From Pectobacterium punjabense (GTDB lineage: Bacteria > Pseudomonadota > Gammaproteobacteria > Enterobacterales > Enterobacteriaceae), in assembly GCF_012427845.1 (NCBI RefSeq), contig NZ_CP038498.1:3162001-3226000 (forward strand): 64,000 nt of DNA. Direction: 5' to 3'. Positions 31,000 to 39,807 of the stretch are shown one piece after another. The notes beneath the pieces were generated by a model. That model saw nothing but the letters and a program-made list of their open reading frames with translations. It did not search any database and had not been told where the DNA came from. The translations under genes and the position numbers were made by a program. The first letter of the stretch is position 1. The number at the start of each line of letters is the position of its first letter.

Positions 31000-31545
31000 T
31001 CACAGATCGGCTGGATACGGAAAGCTCGCCGCCGTCAGCGGTGGCGTATTGTAAAACGATTGTAACGCGTGAATAAAGCTTGCCGGGCGCGCAGGAATCC
31101 CTTCTTCCAGATACTGCATCACTTGTGCATGCACACGTCGTTGGAAATCAATACGATCCGGCTCACAATCGCCGTTCAGGTTGTCGCAGCTGACGTTAAA
31201 CGGAAAGCCTGCTGCAACGCAGAATAGCCAGTCGAAAGCCTGGGGTTTGATCTCCACCACTTCAAATTGGCTTTGCGTCGCCGCATCGCGACCATCCGGG
31301 CAGTACCAGTAGCCAAAGTCGACCTGCAAACGCCGCTGTGCACCGGCAATGCACCAGTGAGAAATCTCGTGCAGCGCGCTGGCATAAAAACCGTGAGCAA
31401 ACACAATCCGATGATACGGAATCTCATCATCCGCTGGCAGATAAATCGGCTCATCGTCGCCTTTTACCAGACGGGTATTGTATTCATCGCCAAAGCAATC
31501 ATTAAAAATATCAATCAGTTGTTGATAATGGTGCGTCGTTGTCAT
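31000..31545 (-). CDS. epmC: Elongation factor P hydroxylase EpmC
   Basis: Hydroxylates the beta-lysylated lysine of translation factor EF-P. It is 181 residues, the E. coli length. The metal site HEISHWC (about residues 59-65) and the conserved VDFGYWYCPDGRDAATQSQFE, GFPFNVSCDNL and RRVHAQVMQYLEEGIP are present. I chose the ATG at 31545 by alignment to the known N-terminus (HHYQQLIDIFNDCF); another ATG five codons upstream (31560) is possible. Neither has a clear ribosome site. Confidence 0.9.
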   Translation of the reverse strand: MTTTHHYQQLIDIFNDCFGDEYNTRLVKGDDEPIYLPADDEIPYHRIVFAHGFYASALHEISHWCIAGAQRRLQVDFGYWYCPDGRDAATQSQFEVVEIKPQAFDWLFCVAAGFPFNVSCDNLNGDCEPDRIDFQRRVHAQVMQYLEEGIPARPASFIHALQSFYNTPPLTAASFPYPADL

Positions 31546-31573
31546 GTTATTTGTTGTCATTATAAAATTTTTA

Positions 31574-32374
31574 TCATAAAAGCTGTCCCAGCCAGGCAGC
31601 AATCGCATGCCCATGGCTGTCATAAATCAGCTTGCTGCTCATGATGGCGGAAACCAGCACCAGCATAGGGCGGATCAGCTTTTGCCCTTTTGTCATGACC
31701 ATTTTGGCGCCAAGCCGCGCACCGAGGATCTGCCCGATCAGCATCACGCCCCCGACTACCCAGACCACCTGACCGCCCAGAATGAAAAACAGCAGCCCGC
31801 CGAAATTGGAGGTAAAGTTCAGGATTTTGGCATTCGCCGTCGCTTTTGCCAGATTGAAACCATACAAGGTGACAAAGGCCAGCGCGTAAAACGACCCGGC
31901 TCCGGGACCGAAAAAACCATCATAAAAACCAACGCAACCACCTGCCACAATCGCAAACGGCAGCGGCGACAGGCGGCGCTGCCGATCTTCATCGCCGATT
32001 TTGGGCGTTAATAAGAAGTAGAGGCCAATACCAATGATGAGGAACGGCAATAGTTGGCGTAGAAAATCGGCATGGATTTGCTGAATCAACCAGGCACCAA
32101 AGGTCGAGCCGACAAACGTCAGCGCAATAGCCAGTTTCTGCTCGCCCAGATTCACCGCACGCCGACGAATAAAATACAGGCTGGCAGAAAAGGAGCCGCC
32201 GACAGCCTGAAGTTTATTCGTTGCCAACGCCTGCGCCGGGGATAAACCCGCCGCCAGCAAGGCCGGGATCGTCAATAACCCACCGCCACCAGCAATCGAA
32301 TCAATGAAGCCTGCCAGCGCCCCGACAAAAAACAACACGGCCAGCATGTCTGGCCCAAGAACTAACCAATCCAT
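31574..32374 (-). CDS. yfcA: TauE/SafE-family membrane transporter YfcA
   Basis: Inner-membrane protein of 266 residues with about eight helices, of the TauE/SafE (DUF81) anion-exporter family; the substrate is not established. Repeat-type glycine motifs GFIDSIAGGGGLLTIPALLAAG (about residues 22-43) and GFYDGFFGPGAGSFYALAF (about 149) mark the two halves. Between mepA and epmC, as in E. coli. Confidence 0.9.
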   Translation of the reverse strand: MDWLVLGPDMLAVLFFVGALAGFIDSIAGGGGLLTIPALLAAGLSPAQALATNKLQAVGGSFSASLYFIRRRAVNLGEQKLAIALTFVGSTFGAWLIQQIHADFLRQLLPFLIIGIGLYFLLTPKIGDEDRQRRLSPLPFAIVAGGCVGFYDGFFGPGAGSFYALAFVTLYGFNLAKATANAKILNFTSNFGGLLFFILGGQVVWVVGGVMLIGQILGARLGAKMVMTKGQKLIRPMLVLVSAIMSSKLIYDSHGHAIAAWLGQLL

Positions 32375-32383
32375 CGTTATTCG

Positions 32384-33229
32384 TTATCTCGCGGCAAAAT
32401 GTCTGTCGAGCAATGCCTGACAAGAAGGCGGCAACGGTGGCGGCGTCGTTTTCTCTGGGGCTTCGCTACTCGGCTGCTTCGGCTGGAACCAACTGGTTAA
32501 CTCAGCACCGCATCCGTCTCCGATAGGAGGATCGCTCTGTTCCTGACACTCCAGGCTATCTGCCGGGCAGCGCAAACGAACATGCATATGCGCACGATGC
32601 GCAAACCAAGGGCGGACTTTACGTAACCAGTCACGATCGTGACCCGCTTCGGCACACAGCTGTTTTTTAATCGCCGGATTAACGAAAATACGCGTCACGT
32701 CGCTATCGAGTGCCGCAGTCTTGATCAGCGTAGTGACTTCCGGCCGCCAAACGCGCGGGTTGACGTTAAGCCCGCTGGCATTAACCAAATCGATAGGCTG
32801 TGGTTTCAGCAACTGTTGTTCACTCCAGCGCTGTCTGGGCAACTGTAACCAGATGTCCACATCCAGCCCGGATTGGTGACTGGCGTGGCCGCTGCTGAAA
32901 CGTCCACCGACAGGCATTCCCATATCCCCCACCAGCACATTACCCGATGTCGTGCGCTTAACCTCGGTACTCAGGCGCTGAATGAACGCGAGAAGATCGG
33001 GGTGACCAAAATAGCGGCGCTGATCGACGCGCATCACCTGATAATCCAGAGACTGCAACGGCAACGGCTGGGCACCGATGATGCAGCCATTGGAAAAGCT
33101 ACCAATTGCCTGTGCCGCACCCGCGACCGGATGCGTTATCTCCTGCCACGGTGTTTTTGCCCACGCGGCATTCGACAACAACGATGCACTCAGCGCCAGC
33201 GCGAGAACCCCGATTAACCCTTGTTTCAT
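32384..33229 (-). CDS. mepA: Penicillin-insensitive murein endopeptidase
   Basis: Periplasmic LAS-type metallopeptidase that cuts D-Ala-meso-DAP crosslinks in peptidoglycan, 281 residues. The signal peptide (residues 1-24, ending SNAAWA) is clear. Zinc ligands lie in [16 protein letters not shown] (H and D, near residues 110-120) and in RAHMHVRL near 210. Six cysteines fit the three disulfides of the family. The ATG at 33229 is right at the signal peptide, 6 bp downstream of the aroC stop. Confidence 0.94.
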   Translation of the reverse strand: MKQGLIGVLALALSASLLSNAAWAKTPWQEITHPVAGAAQAIGSFSNGCIIGAQPLPLQSLDYQVMRVDQRRYFGHPDLLAFIQRLSTEVKRTTSGNVLVGDMGMPVGGRFSSGHASHQSGLDVDIWLQLPRQRWSEQQLLKPQPIDLVNASGLNVNPRVWRPEVTTLIKTAALDSDVTRIFVNPAIKKQLCAEAGHDRDWLRKVRPWFAHRAHMHVRLRCPADSLECQEQSDPPIGDGCGAELTSWFQPKQPSSEAPEKTTPPPLPPSCQALLDRHFAAR

Positions 33230-33234
33230 TATTT

Positions 33235-34320
33235 TTACCAGCGAGGAACCTGACTGTTCACATCCCCACACTGTGCGCGTTGGCGCAACAGGTGATCCAT
33301 TAACACGATCGCCATCATCGCTTCGGCAATCGGCACTGCGCGAATCCCGACACACGGATCGTGACGTCCACGCGTTACCATTTCAGTCGCTTCACCCTGA
33401 CGGTTGATCGTTTTTCCCGGCACCATAATGCTGGAGGTCGGTTTCAACGCCAGATGCGCAACGATGTTCTGACCGCTGCTGATCCCGCCCAAAATGCCGC
33501 CAGCATGATTGCTCTGAAAGCCTTCAGGTGTGATTTCGTCGCGGTTTTCGCTGCCACGTTTGGTGACAACGGCAAACCCATCGCCAATTTCGACGCCCTT
33601 CACAGCATTGATGCTCATCAATGCATGAGCCAGATCGGCATCCAGGCGGTCAAAGACCGGTTCACCTAATCCGGCGGGCACCGACTCCGCTACAACGCTC
33701 ACCTTCGCGCCGATGGAATCACCCTCTTTTTTCAGCGCGCGCATCAGTTCATCCAATGCGTCCAACTTGTCGATATCCGGGCAAAAGAACGGGTTTTGCT
33801 CCACCTGTTCCCAATCTTTCAGCTCGCAGGTGACATCGCCAATCTGTGACAGGTAGCCACGAACCTTCACACCATATTGTTGTTGCAAGTATTTCTTCGC
33901 AATCGCCCCTGCGGCAACGCGCATCGCGGTTTCACGCGCAGAAGAGCGACCGCCACCGCGGTAATCACGCAGACCGTACTTTTGCTCATAGGTATAATCG
34001 GCGTGACCAGGGCGGAAAACGTCTTTAATCGCGCTGTAATCCTGAGAGCGCTGATCGGTGTTTTCAATCAGCAGGCCAATGCTGGTCCCTGTTGTCACCC
34101 CCTCAAACACGCCGGACAAAATCTTGACCTGATCGGGCTCGCGACGCTGTGTCGTATAGCGAGAGGTCCCCGGACGGCGGCGATCCAAATCGTGTTGTAA
34201 ATCCGCTTCCGTCAGCGGAATACCCGGCGGTACGCCATCAACAATACATCCCAGAGCAATACCGTGGGATTCACCAAATGTAGTGACGCGGAAAAATTGC
34301 CCAATACTGTTGCCTGCCAT
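33235..34320 (-). CDS. aroC: Chorismate synthase
   Basis: Last common step of aromatic amino-acid synthesis, converting EPSP to chorismate with reduced FMN. It is 361 residues. Signatures are [19 protein letters not shown] near residue 15, [20 protein letters not shown] near 127, and [20 protein letters not shown] near 277. It starts [24 protein letters not shown] lies upstream of the ATG at 34320. It follows prmB, as in E. coli. Confidence 0.97.
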   Translation of the reverse strand: MAGNSIGQFFRVTTFGESHGIALGCIVDGVPPGIPLTEADLQHDLDRRRPGTSRYTTQRREPDQVKILSGVFEGVTTGTSIGLLIENTDQRSQDYSAIKDVFRPGHADYTYEQKYGLRDYRGGGRSSARETAMRVAAGAIAKKYLQQQYGVKVRGYLSQIGDVTCELKDWEQVEQNPFFCPDIDKLDALDELMRALKKEGDSIGAKVSVVAESVPAGLGEPVFDRLDADLAHALMSINAVKGVEIGDGFAVVTKRGSENRDEITPEGFQSNHAGGILGGISSGQNIVAHLALKPTSSIMVPGKTINRQGEATEMVTRGRHDPCVGIRAVPIAEAMMAIVLMDHLLRQRAQCGDVNSQVPRW

Positions 34321-34394
34321 CACAACTCCTTCACATGTGTTCTGTTTCTGCCTTACCGTCAAACGGTCAGGCAGATGAATATCGTTATGACCGT

Positions 34395-35327
34395 TTAATC
34401 ACGGTAAGCGCTAAAATGATCTTTGCAATCAACCAGCTGTGACTGGGTTAGCATAAACACGCCGTCACCGCCGTTATCAAACTCCAGCCAGGTGAACGGA
34501 ATCTCTGGATATTGATCGATCAGGTGCACCATGCTGTTACCCACTTCGCAAATCAGCACGCCGTCGTCACTAAGATAGTCTGGCGCACAGGCCAGAATAC
34601 GACGAACCAGATCCAAGCCGTCGTTGCCCGCCGCTAGCCCCAGTTCCGGTTCGAAACGGAATTCCTGCGGCAGATCGGACATATCTTCTTCATCCACATA
34701 CGGCGGATTGGTCACAATCAGATCATAGCGAATTGCCGGTAAATCGCGGAACAGGTCAGAGCGAATCGGCGTTACACGGTATTCCAGACCATGCTGCTGA
34801 ATATTTTGCTCGGTCACCGCCAGCGCATCGCTGGAGATATCAACCGCATCGACCTCCGCTTCTGGGAACGCCTGAGCACAGGCAATAGCAATACAGCCGC
34901 TGCCAGTGCACAGATCCAGAATAAGGTTTGGTGTCTTCGGCAGTTGCTCGTCAAAATAGTTATTGATCAGCTCACCGATAGGAGATCGCGGCACGAGCAC
35001 ACGTTCGTCAACGTAGAATTCCAGGCCGCAGAACCAGGCTTTGTTGGTCAAATAGGCGACCGGGATACGCTCATTAACGCGGCGGATCACGCGTTCAACA
35101 ATGCGCTGCCGTTCGCTGGTGATCAAACGGGACGTGTACATATCTTCAGGAATATCGAGCGGCAGATACAGACTAGGCAGTACCAGCTGTATGGCTTCAT
35201 CCCAGGGATTATCCGTCCCGTGACCGTAATAGACGTTGGCTGCGTTAAACCGGCTGACAGCCCAGCGCAACATATCCTGGATGGTATGAAGTTCACTGAC
35301 GGCCTCATCGACGAAAATTTTGTCCAA
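34395..35327 (-). CDS. prmB: Ribosomal protein uL3 N5-glutamine methyltransferase
   Basis: Methylates a glutamine of 50S protein L3. It is 310 residues with the SAM fold [15 protein letters not shown] (about residues 136-150) and the catalytic NPPY motif ([17 protein letters not shown], about 203). The start is TTG at 35327: GGAGG stands seven bases before it, and the family N-terminus [17 protein letters not shown] begins exactly there. Longer starts would add a 32-residue basic segment unlike the family. Confidence 0.95.
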   Translation of the reverse strand: MDKIFVDEAVSELHTIQDMLRWAVSRFNAANVYYGHGTDNPWDEAIQLVLPSLYLPLDIPEDMYTSRLITSERQRIVERVIRRVNERIPVAYLTNKAWFCGLEFYVDERVLVPRSPIGELINNYFDEQLPKTPNLILDLCTGSGCIAIACAQAFPEAEVDAVDISSDALAVTEQNIQQHGLEYRVTPIRSDLFRDLPAIRYDLIVTNPPYVDEEDMSDLPQEFRFEPELGLAAGNDGLDLVRRILACAPDYLSDDGVLICEVGNSMVHLIDQYPEIPFTWLEFDNGGDGVFMLTQSQLVDCKDHFSAYRD

Positions 35328-35340
35328 GGGTATCCTCCGC
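35320..35340 (-). promoter_or_regulatory. Ribosome-binding site that fixes the prmB TTG start
   Basis: Minus strand GGAGGATACCC-TTG: a full-strength GGAGG with 7-base spacing to TTG. Pairs a strong site with a weak start codon, as is known for prmB relatives. Confidence 0.85.
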
Positions 35341-35498
35341 AGACAGTTCTGAATAAGAAATTGGCGCTTAGTTTGCCATGAAGCCCGCGACAAATCAGCA
35401 GATATAACCGACTGAACGCGCACTGATACAGACTTTTATTTAGCGACAGCGGGGAGACAAGGTAAACTGATCGAATGTTGACGCAAGATGAATGAAAA

Positions 35499-36041
35499 AT
35501 GAGTAATAAATATTCGCTGAATGACGACGAATTGCAGCTTTTTCGTACGTCAATCACTGGCACAAAAAAGTTGCGTCAGGATACCTATACCCATAAACCG
35601 CTGCGCAGGAAAATAGGCGAATTACCGGCAAAACGAGCATTGCAGGAACAGGTTGATGCCAGTTTTTATTTTTCGGATGAATTTCAGCCACAGTTGGACG
35701 CAGAAGGCCCGACGCGCTATATCCGCCCAGGCGCTAGCCATTACGAATTGAAGAAACTGCGGCGGGGGGATTATTCGCCGGAGCTGTTTCTCGATTTACA
35801 CGGTCTGACACAGCTTCAGGCAAAGCAGGAATTGGGCGCACTGCTGGCAGCCTGTCGCCGGGAGCACGTTTACTGCGCCTGCGTAATGCACGGACACGGC
35901 AAACATATCCTTAAGCAACAAACACCGCTCTGGCTGGCACAGCACCCTGACGTACTGGCTTTTCATCAGGCACCGAAAGAATTCGGAGGGAATGCAGCGT
36001 TGCTGGTACTGGTTGCGCTGGAAGCGCCTTCGCTTGAGTAA
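35499..36041 (+). CDS. smrB: Smr-domain endonuclease SmrB
   Basis: Ribosome-collision rescue nuclease: in E. coli SmrB cuts mRNA between collided ribosomes. It is 180 residues with an N-terminal ribosome-binding region (about 1-95) and the C-terminal Smr domain carrying [14 protein letters not shown] (about 97-110) and the catalytic [10 protein letters not shown] (about 131-140). Divergent from prmB, convergent with sixA. Confidence 0.93.
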   Translation: MSNKYSLNDDELQLFRTSITGTKKLRQDTYTHKPLRRKIGELPAKRALQEQVDASFYFSDEFQPQLDAEGPTRYIRPGASHYELKKLRRGDYSPELFLDLHGLTQLQAKQELGALLAACRREHVYCACVMHGHGKHILKQQTPLWLAQHPDVLAFHQAPKEFGGNAALLVLVALEAPSLE

Positions 36042-36125
36042 TCCTCGCCATGCTTCAAACCTTACAAGGCGTGCAGCACGCTACACGCCTCATACTGCAC
36101 GAACTTCGAGTTTCTCGCTGAGAAA

Positions 36126-36608
36126 TCAGGGTTTTGCGGTCAGCTGTGCCGGGCTGACTTGCCAGTGCAGCACCCCATTGCCGGATTCGGTGTCCACCTT
36201 GACGCAGGCGATAGCGGAGGTGGCGAACATTGGAGCCGTTTCATTCTGACATAACTCAGCAACCAGATAGCCCACCAACGGCAGATGCGAAACAACCAGA
36301 ACCGCACCAACACCTTCTCTCGCCAGCGTTTGCAGGTAATAACTGACAAGCTGGGCATCACCGCCGGGTGTCAGTTCATTGAGGCAATCCGCTTCTTCCG
36401 GCAAAGGCAGCGCTTTTTTCACCACATCGAGCGTTTGCTGAGCGCGTAAATAAGGGCTCACCAGAACGCGCTCAATATCGATATTTTGCTCGTTCAACCA
36501 ACACGCCATCTGGCGAGATTCATCACGACCACCGTCGCTTAATGGCCGAACAGCATCACTCGCTGCATCAAGTACCGCATCGCCATGACGCATTATCAAC
36601 ACTTGCAT
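36126..36608 (-). CDS. sixA: Phosphohistidine phosphatase SixA
   Basis: Histidine-phosphatase-fold enzyme, 160 residues; in E. coli it dephosphorylates the nitrogen PTS protein NPr (and was first described on ArcB). The catalytic RHG triad is MQVLIMRHGDAV (residues 1-12), and the second His is in VVSHLPLVGYL near 107. In E. coli the next gene is fadJ; here a pilus locus has been inserted between them. Confidence 0.93.
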   Translation of the reverse strand: MQVLIMRHGDAVLDAASDAVRPLSDGGRDESRQMACWLNEQNIDIERVLVSPYLRAQQTLDVVKKALPLPEEADCLNELTPGGDAQLVSYYLQTLAREGVGAVLVVSHLPLVGYLVAELCQNETAPMFATSAIACVKVDTESGNGVLHWQVSPAQLTAKP

Positions 36609-36647
36609 ATCACACCGCTATGTTAATGAAATATATGATGTATCTTC

Positions 36648-36711
36648 TATAACTCAGGCTGCATATGCACGCATTATCCTGCACCTGCAACTCGAATTAT
36701 GTAGGGTCTAA
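36648..36711. repeat. Mosaic hairpin repeat, copy B (about 64 bp, internally deleted)
   Basis: Reads TATAACTCAGGCTGCATATG on the left and GCAACTCGAATTATG-TAGGGTCTA on the right, matching both ends of the longer copies in inverse orientation to copy A. Almost the whole inside is missing. Directly behind the sixA start, at the left edge of the accessory block. Confidence 0.65.
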
Positions 36712-37366
36712 CCTGTTTTATCCCTGTAGGTTACCTGAGTTTAGTGCCCTGATAAACTCGCCTGACATCGGGTTTCCGTATGAAGCACGTTCCTTTGTCA
36801 TTTTACGGAAGTAATCTACTGATAAATAATAGTTTTAAAGGTTTCTGACCAAGTACATCGTCTTAGGAATATATACCCATGAAATCAAGATGGACATTAT
36901 AATCAATTACAAACAAATCAACTTATTTAATCAAAAAACAGATTAAAAACAAAAAATCAGCACAAAACACCATCAAACAAACAAAAAACGATGATTTTCA
37001 CTTTTTTAACACATATCAATTTTGCAATATTGTTAAACAACCACTCTGCTTCTATCTTTATCTTAAATAGCGTTTTTTGATATTCACTTTATATGAATAA
37101 AGAAAAAATACGGAATATAACGCCATATAATAAAAACAGATTGCCCTTCTATTTTACGGACGCTCGTGCAATTCAGGATAAAGGTCGGAGAGTCTTTCTG
37201 TTATTTTATATGTTAGAAATCATTCATCACCATGGAAGAGAAAATTAGCAATACGTTTCCTTTATAGATTTATTTTCACCATGAGAAAAACACTGAAATT
37301 TTAGCAGGATATATTTCAGTAGTACGATATTTTTGTGTCAGCGGTTCCGGTAATCAGGAAAGAGAA

Positions 37367-37494
<128 letters not shown>

Positions 37495-37674
37495 ACCCTC
37501 TGTATTTTCCCGTACGGTTAATCCATGCCATATAAATAGCCGTACTGATTAAAACGACTCGTTATGATTTCTTTTGTAATAGTCACTCGTAACGAGCAGT
37601 ACTCACGAAAACCAATACCTTTTCGTGAAGACACTTTCGATGAAAATATGTGAGATGCATATAAAGGAATCGTT

Positions 37675-38226
37675 ATGAATTCTAAGCGTATAACATTACC
37701 TATTCTGGCTACATTATTCACCACATTCGGCCTTTCTCCCACCGCCAGCAGCGTGACGATTAATGGTCAGATCCCCGTATCACTCACGATTACTGCGGCC
37801 TGCACTATCAACAACGGCGCTGCAGGCCAAACCGGTACATGGGGTACGATCAGTTTTGGTTCCCACTCCGATTTGACGGCCAACATTGATAGCCAGGCGA
37901 CCAGCGCTGGGGGCACAGGGATTACTGTCACGTGCTCTGTTGGCACCCCTGCCACGCTGAACATCGGCGCAGGGCTCAACGACAGTGGGCCACTACGCAG
38001 GCTCGCACCAGGGACAGGAGCGTATAACGTTCCTTATCGTTTATACAGCGACAGCACCCGTAGCACCGAGCTTACAGCCACAGGGACAACGGGTATTGCG
38101 ATTGCTGCAACAGGCAACCCACAATTAGTTCCGGTCTATGCGCGAATTCAACCATCAGACCAAACGGTTTTGTCACCCTCTGCGGGTTCTTATACCGATA
38201 CCGTTGCTGCCACTCTCGTATGGTGA
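37675..38226 (+). CDS. Csu-type (spore coat U domain) major pilin
   Basis: Secreted fimbrial subunit, 183 residues, of the spore coat protein U (SCPU) family that builds archaic chaperone-usher pili. The signal peptide (about 1-26, ending PTASS) is followed by the donor-strand-like segment VTINGQIPVSLTITAACTINNG. Two cysteines (in AACTINN and VTCSVG) can form the conserved disulfide, and the C-terminal strand is GSYTDTVAATLVW, the SCPU ending. AAGGA lies 7 bases before the ATG. As first gene, followed by an attenuator, it is probably the most abundant subunit (compare CsuA/B). Confidence 0.87.
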   Translation: MNSKRITLPILATLFTTFGLSPTASSVTINGQIPVSLTITAACTINNGAAGQTGTWGTISFGSHSDLTANIDSQATSAGGTGITVTCSVGTPATLNIGAGLNDSGPLRRLAPGTGAYNVPYRLYSDSTRSTELTATGTTGIAIAATGNPQLVPVYARIQPSDQTVLSPSAGSYTDTVAATLVW

Positions 38227-38235
38227 AGGTTTACA

Positions 38236-38264
38236 GGCTGACATATTTACATGTCGGCCTTTTT
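38236..38264 (+). terminator. Attenuator-like terminator after the first pilin gene
   Basis: GGCTGACAT pairs with ATGTCGGCC (9 bp, one G-T pair, 6-base loop), followed by TTTTT, 10 bp after the pilin stop. Because the rest of the operon follows in the same direction, it most likely reduces readthrough so that the major pilin exceeds chaperone, usher and tip subunit. Confidence 0.8.
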
Positions 38265-38296
38265 AGGGTCATTGATCCGCAAGAAAAGGAGCCGTT

Positions 38297-38389
38297 ATGC
38301 CACCACGTCTTATAAGCGATATCGTGTTTACTGCCTACGCCCCACAGCCGGCTCTTGGCATTTCCCGTATCGTCATTCAGGCTGAGTAG
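38297..38389 (+). CDS. 30-codon leader-like small ORF before the second pilin
   Basis: ATG at 38297 follows AAAGGAGCCGTT, the best ribosome site in this part of the operon. It encodes a 30-residue peptide beginning MPPRLISDIVFTAYAP and ending SRIVIQAE, then TAG at 38387-38389. The second pilin starts 15 bp later at an ATG with no visible ribosome site, so the small ORF could deliver ribosomes by reinitiation. It may instead be an untranslated accident. Confidence 0.35.
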   Translation: MPPRLISDIVFTAYAPQPALGISRIVIQAE

Positions 38390-38403
38390 CCACCGGTATA
38401 GCG

Positions 38404-38940
38404 ATGCGTTTTCCATCGGCATTGATGTCGTCACTTCTGCTGTTTAGCCCCCTAGTTCCTACGGTGACGATGGCGCTCACGGTCAGCAGCACTTTTGACG
38501 TCGAAGCAGTCATACAAAAAGGCTGTGTGTTTGGTACCAATACGGCAAGCAGTCAACCCAATATGGGCACACTTAATTTCGGGACGCGCAGTGCCACGGC
38601 CACCAACGTGGATGTTGCCAGCACAAGTGCAGGCGGTTCGATTATCGCCACCTGTACGCCTGGCATTAACGCCATCATTGAACTGGACTACGGCATCAAT
38701 GGTGGCAGCAGTACACAGCGTTATCTGAAAAATGCAGCAGGGACGCGGCTATTGGCCTACCAACTTTATCGTGATGCCGCACGCACGCAGGTATGGGGAA
38801 CGGGAAGTCTGGCGCTCAGTATCGTCTCTTTTCCGGTTACAGCCCAGACTTACACCGTTTATGCCCGCTATTTTGGCGGCACACCTCTGCCTCCCGCAGG
38901 GGTTTATACCGATAATGTGACCGTCAGCCTGACTTATTAA
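38404..38940 (+). CDS. Csu-type (spore coat U domain) minor pilin
   Basis: Second SCPU-domain subunit, 178 residues. The signal peptide (about 1-24: SALMSSLLLFSPLVPTVTMA) is followed by LTVSSTFDVEAVIQKGCVFG; the second Cys is in IATCTPG, and it ends GVYTDNVTVSLTY. Related to the first pilin in fold and ending but clearly diverged. Comparable to CsuA or CsuB minor subunits. The ATG lacks its own Shine-Dalgarno sequence. Confidence 0.85.
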   Translation: MRFPSALMSSLLLFSPLVPTVTMALTVSSTFDVEAVIQKGCVFGTNTASSQPNMGTLNFGTRSATATNVDVASTSAGGSIIATCTPGINAIIELDYGINGGSSTQRYLKNAAGTRLLAYQLYRDAARTQVWGTGSLALSIVSFPVTAQTYTVYARYFGGTPLPPAGVYTDNVTVSLTY

Positions 38941-38963
38941 AAATAAAACAGGGTAAATACAGG

Positions 38964-39749
38964 ATGAAAAGGAAAATGACGTTTTTTATTCGGGCAATGA
39001 TCTTTTTGTTAAGCGGTATCAGCTTATCTTGTTTTGCTGCCAGCTCTATTCTCGTTTGGCCAATTTATCAGGTCATTGAATCAGATGAGAACAGTTCGGC
39101 GCTGTGGCTGGAAAATAAAGGCACTGCCCCCGTCGGTTTACAAATCCGCATCATGTCCTGGAAGCAAATAGACTTTCAGGATCGTTATGCCGAACAAAGT
39201 AACGTGATTGCTACACCACCGTTCATGACGCTGGAACCAGGTAAACGTAATATGATACGCCTGATTCGCGTCAACTCGGCCCCCGCCAATACTGAACTGG
39301 CCTACCGTATCATCATTGATGAAATTTCCGCTCCCTACCAACAAGATGCCCCGCAGATGGGACTGCAATTCCAGATGCGCTATCTGTTGCCCTTGTTCCT
39401 TGATGGTGAAGGTGTCTGGACACATACTCGCCCCGATAAACGGCGAACCAACGCCGAACCTACGCTGCCCGTGCTTAGTTGGCGAATCAGTGCCGTTGGG
39501 GGAAAAAACTATCTTTATGTCCGCAACCGCGGCGTGGTGCATGCCCGTCTGAGTAACGTCTATTGGTCCGCAGACCGAAGCGGAAAAGGAAGCAAGACCA
39601 CGTTAACCGACGGCTTTTTAGGCTATGTGTTACCGGGGCAAGAGATGCGCTGGCCGCTCCCCGCTGGCATATCCACACCCGGCGCGGCGATGCAGCTCTT
39701 CACTCACCTGATCGATATTACCGATCCCATCTTGATTAAACGTGAATGA
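38964..39749 (+). CDS. Periplasmic pilus chaperone (CsuC-like)
   Basis: PapD-like chaperone of the archaic class, 261 residues. The signal peptide is residues 1-25 (ending LSCFAAS). The first Ig domain begins SILVWPIYQVIESDENSSALWLENKG, contains PPFMTLEPGKRNMIRLIRV (the G1-strand hydrophobic motif), and is followed by the second domain from about residue 140. It caps SCPU subunits by donor-strand complementation and hands them to the usher. 23 bp after the second pilin; the usher follows. Confidence 0.88.
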   Translation: MKRKMTFFIRAMIFLLSGISLSCFAASSILVWPIYQVIESDENSSALWLENKGTAPVGLQIRIMSWKQIDFQDRYAEQSNVIATPPFMTLEPGKRNMIRLIRVNSAPANTELAYRIIIDEISAPYQQDAPQMGLQFQMRYLLPLFLDGEGVWTHTRPDKRRTNAEPTLPVLSWRISAVGGKNYLYVRNRGVVHARLSNVYWSADRSGKGSKTTLTDGFLGYVLPGQEMRWPLPAGISTPGAAMQLFTHLIDITDPILIKRE

Positions 39750-39807
39750 TGGAGCGGTTAACGACAGAGGCGTATTTATTGACCGTACGGCCATGGTGAG
39801 GTCAGAC

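Noticed and set aside
36067..36090. AGGCGTG/CACGCCT inverted repeat between smrB and sixA as a terminator
   Set aside because: Stem of seven bases, loop of ten and no T run; left unassigned.
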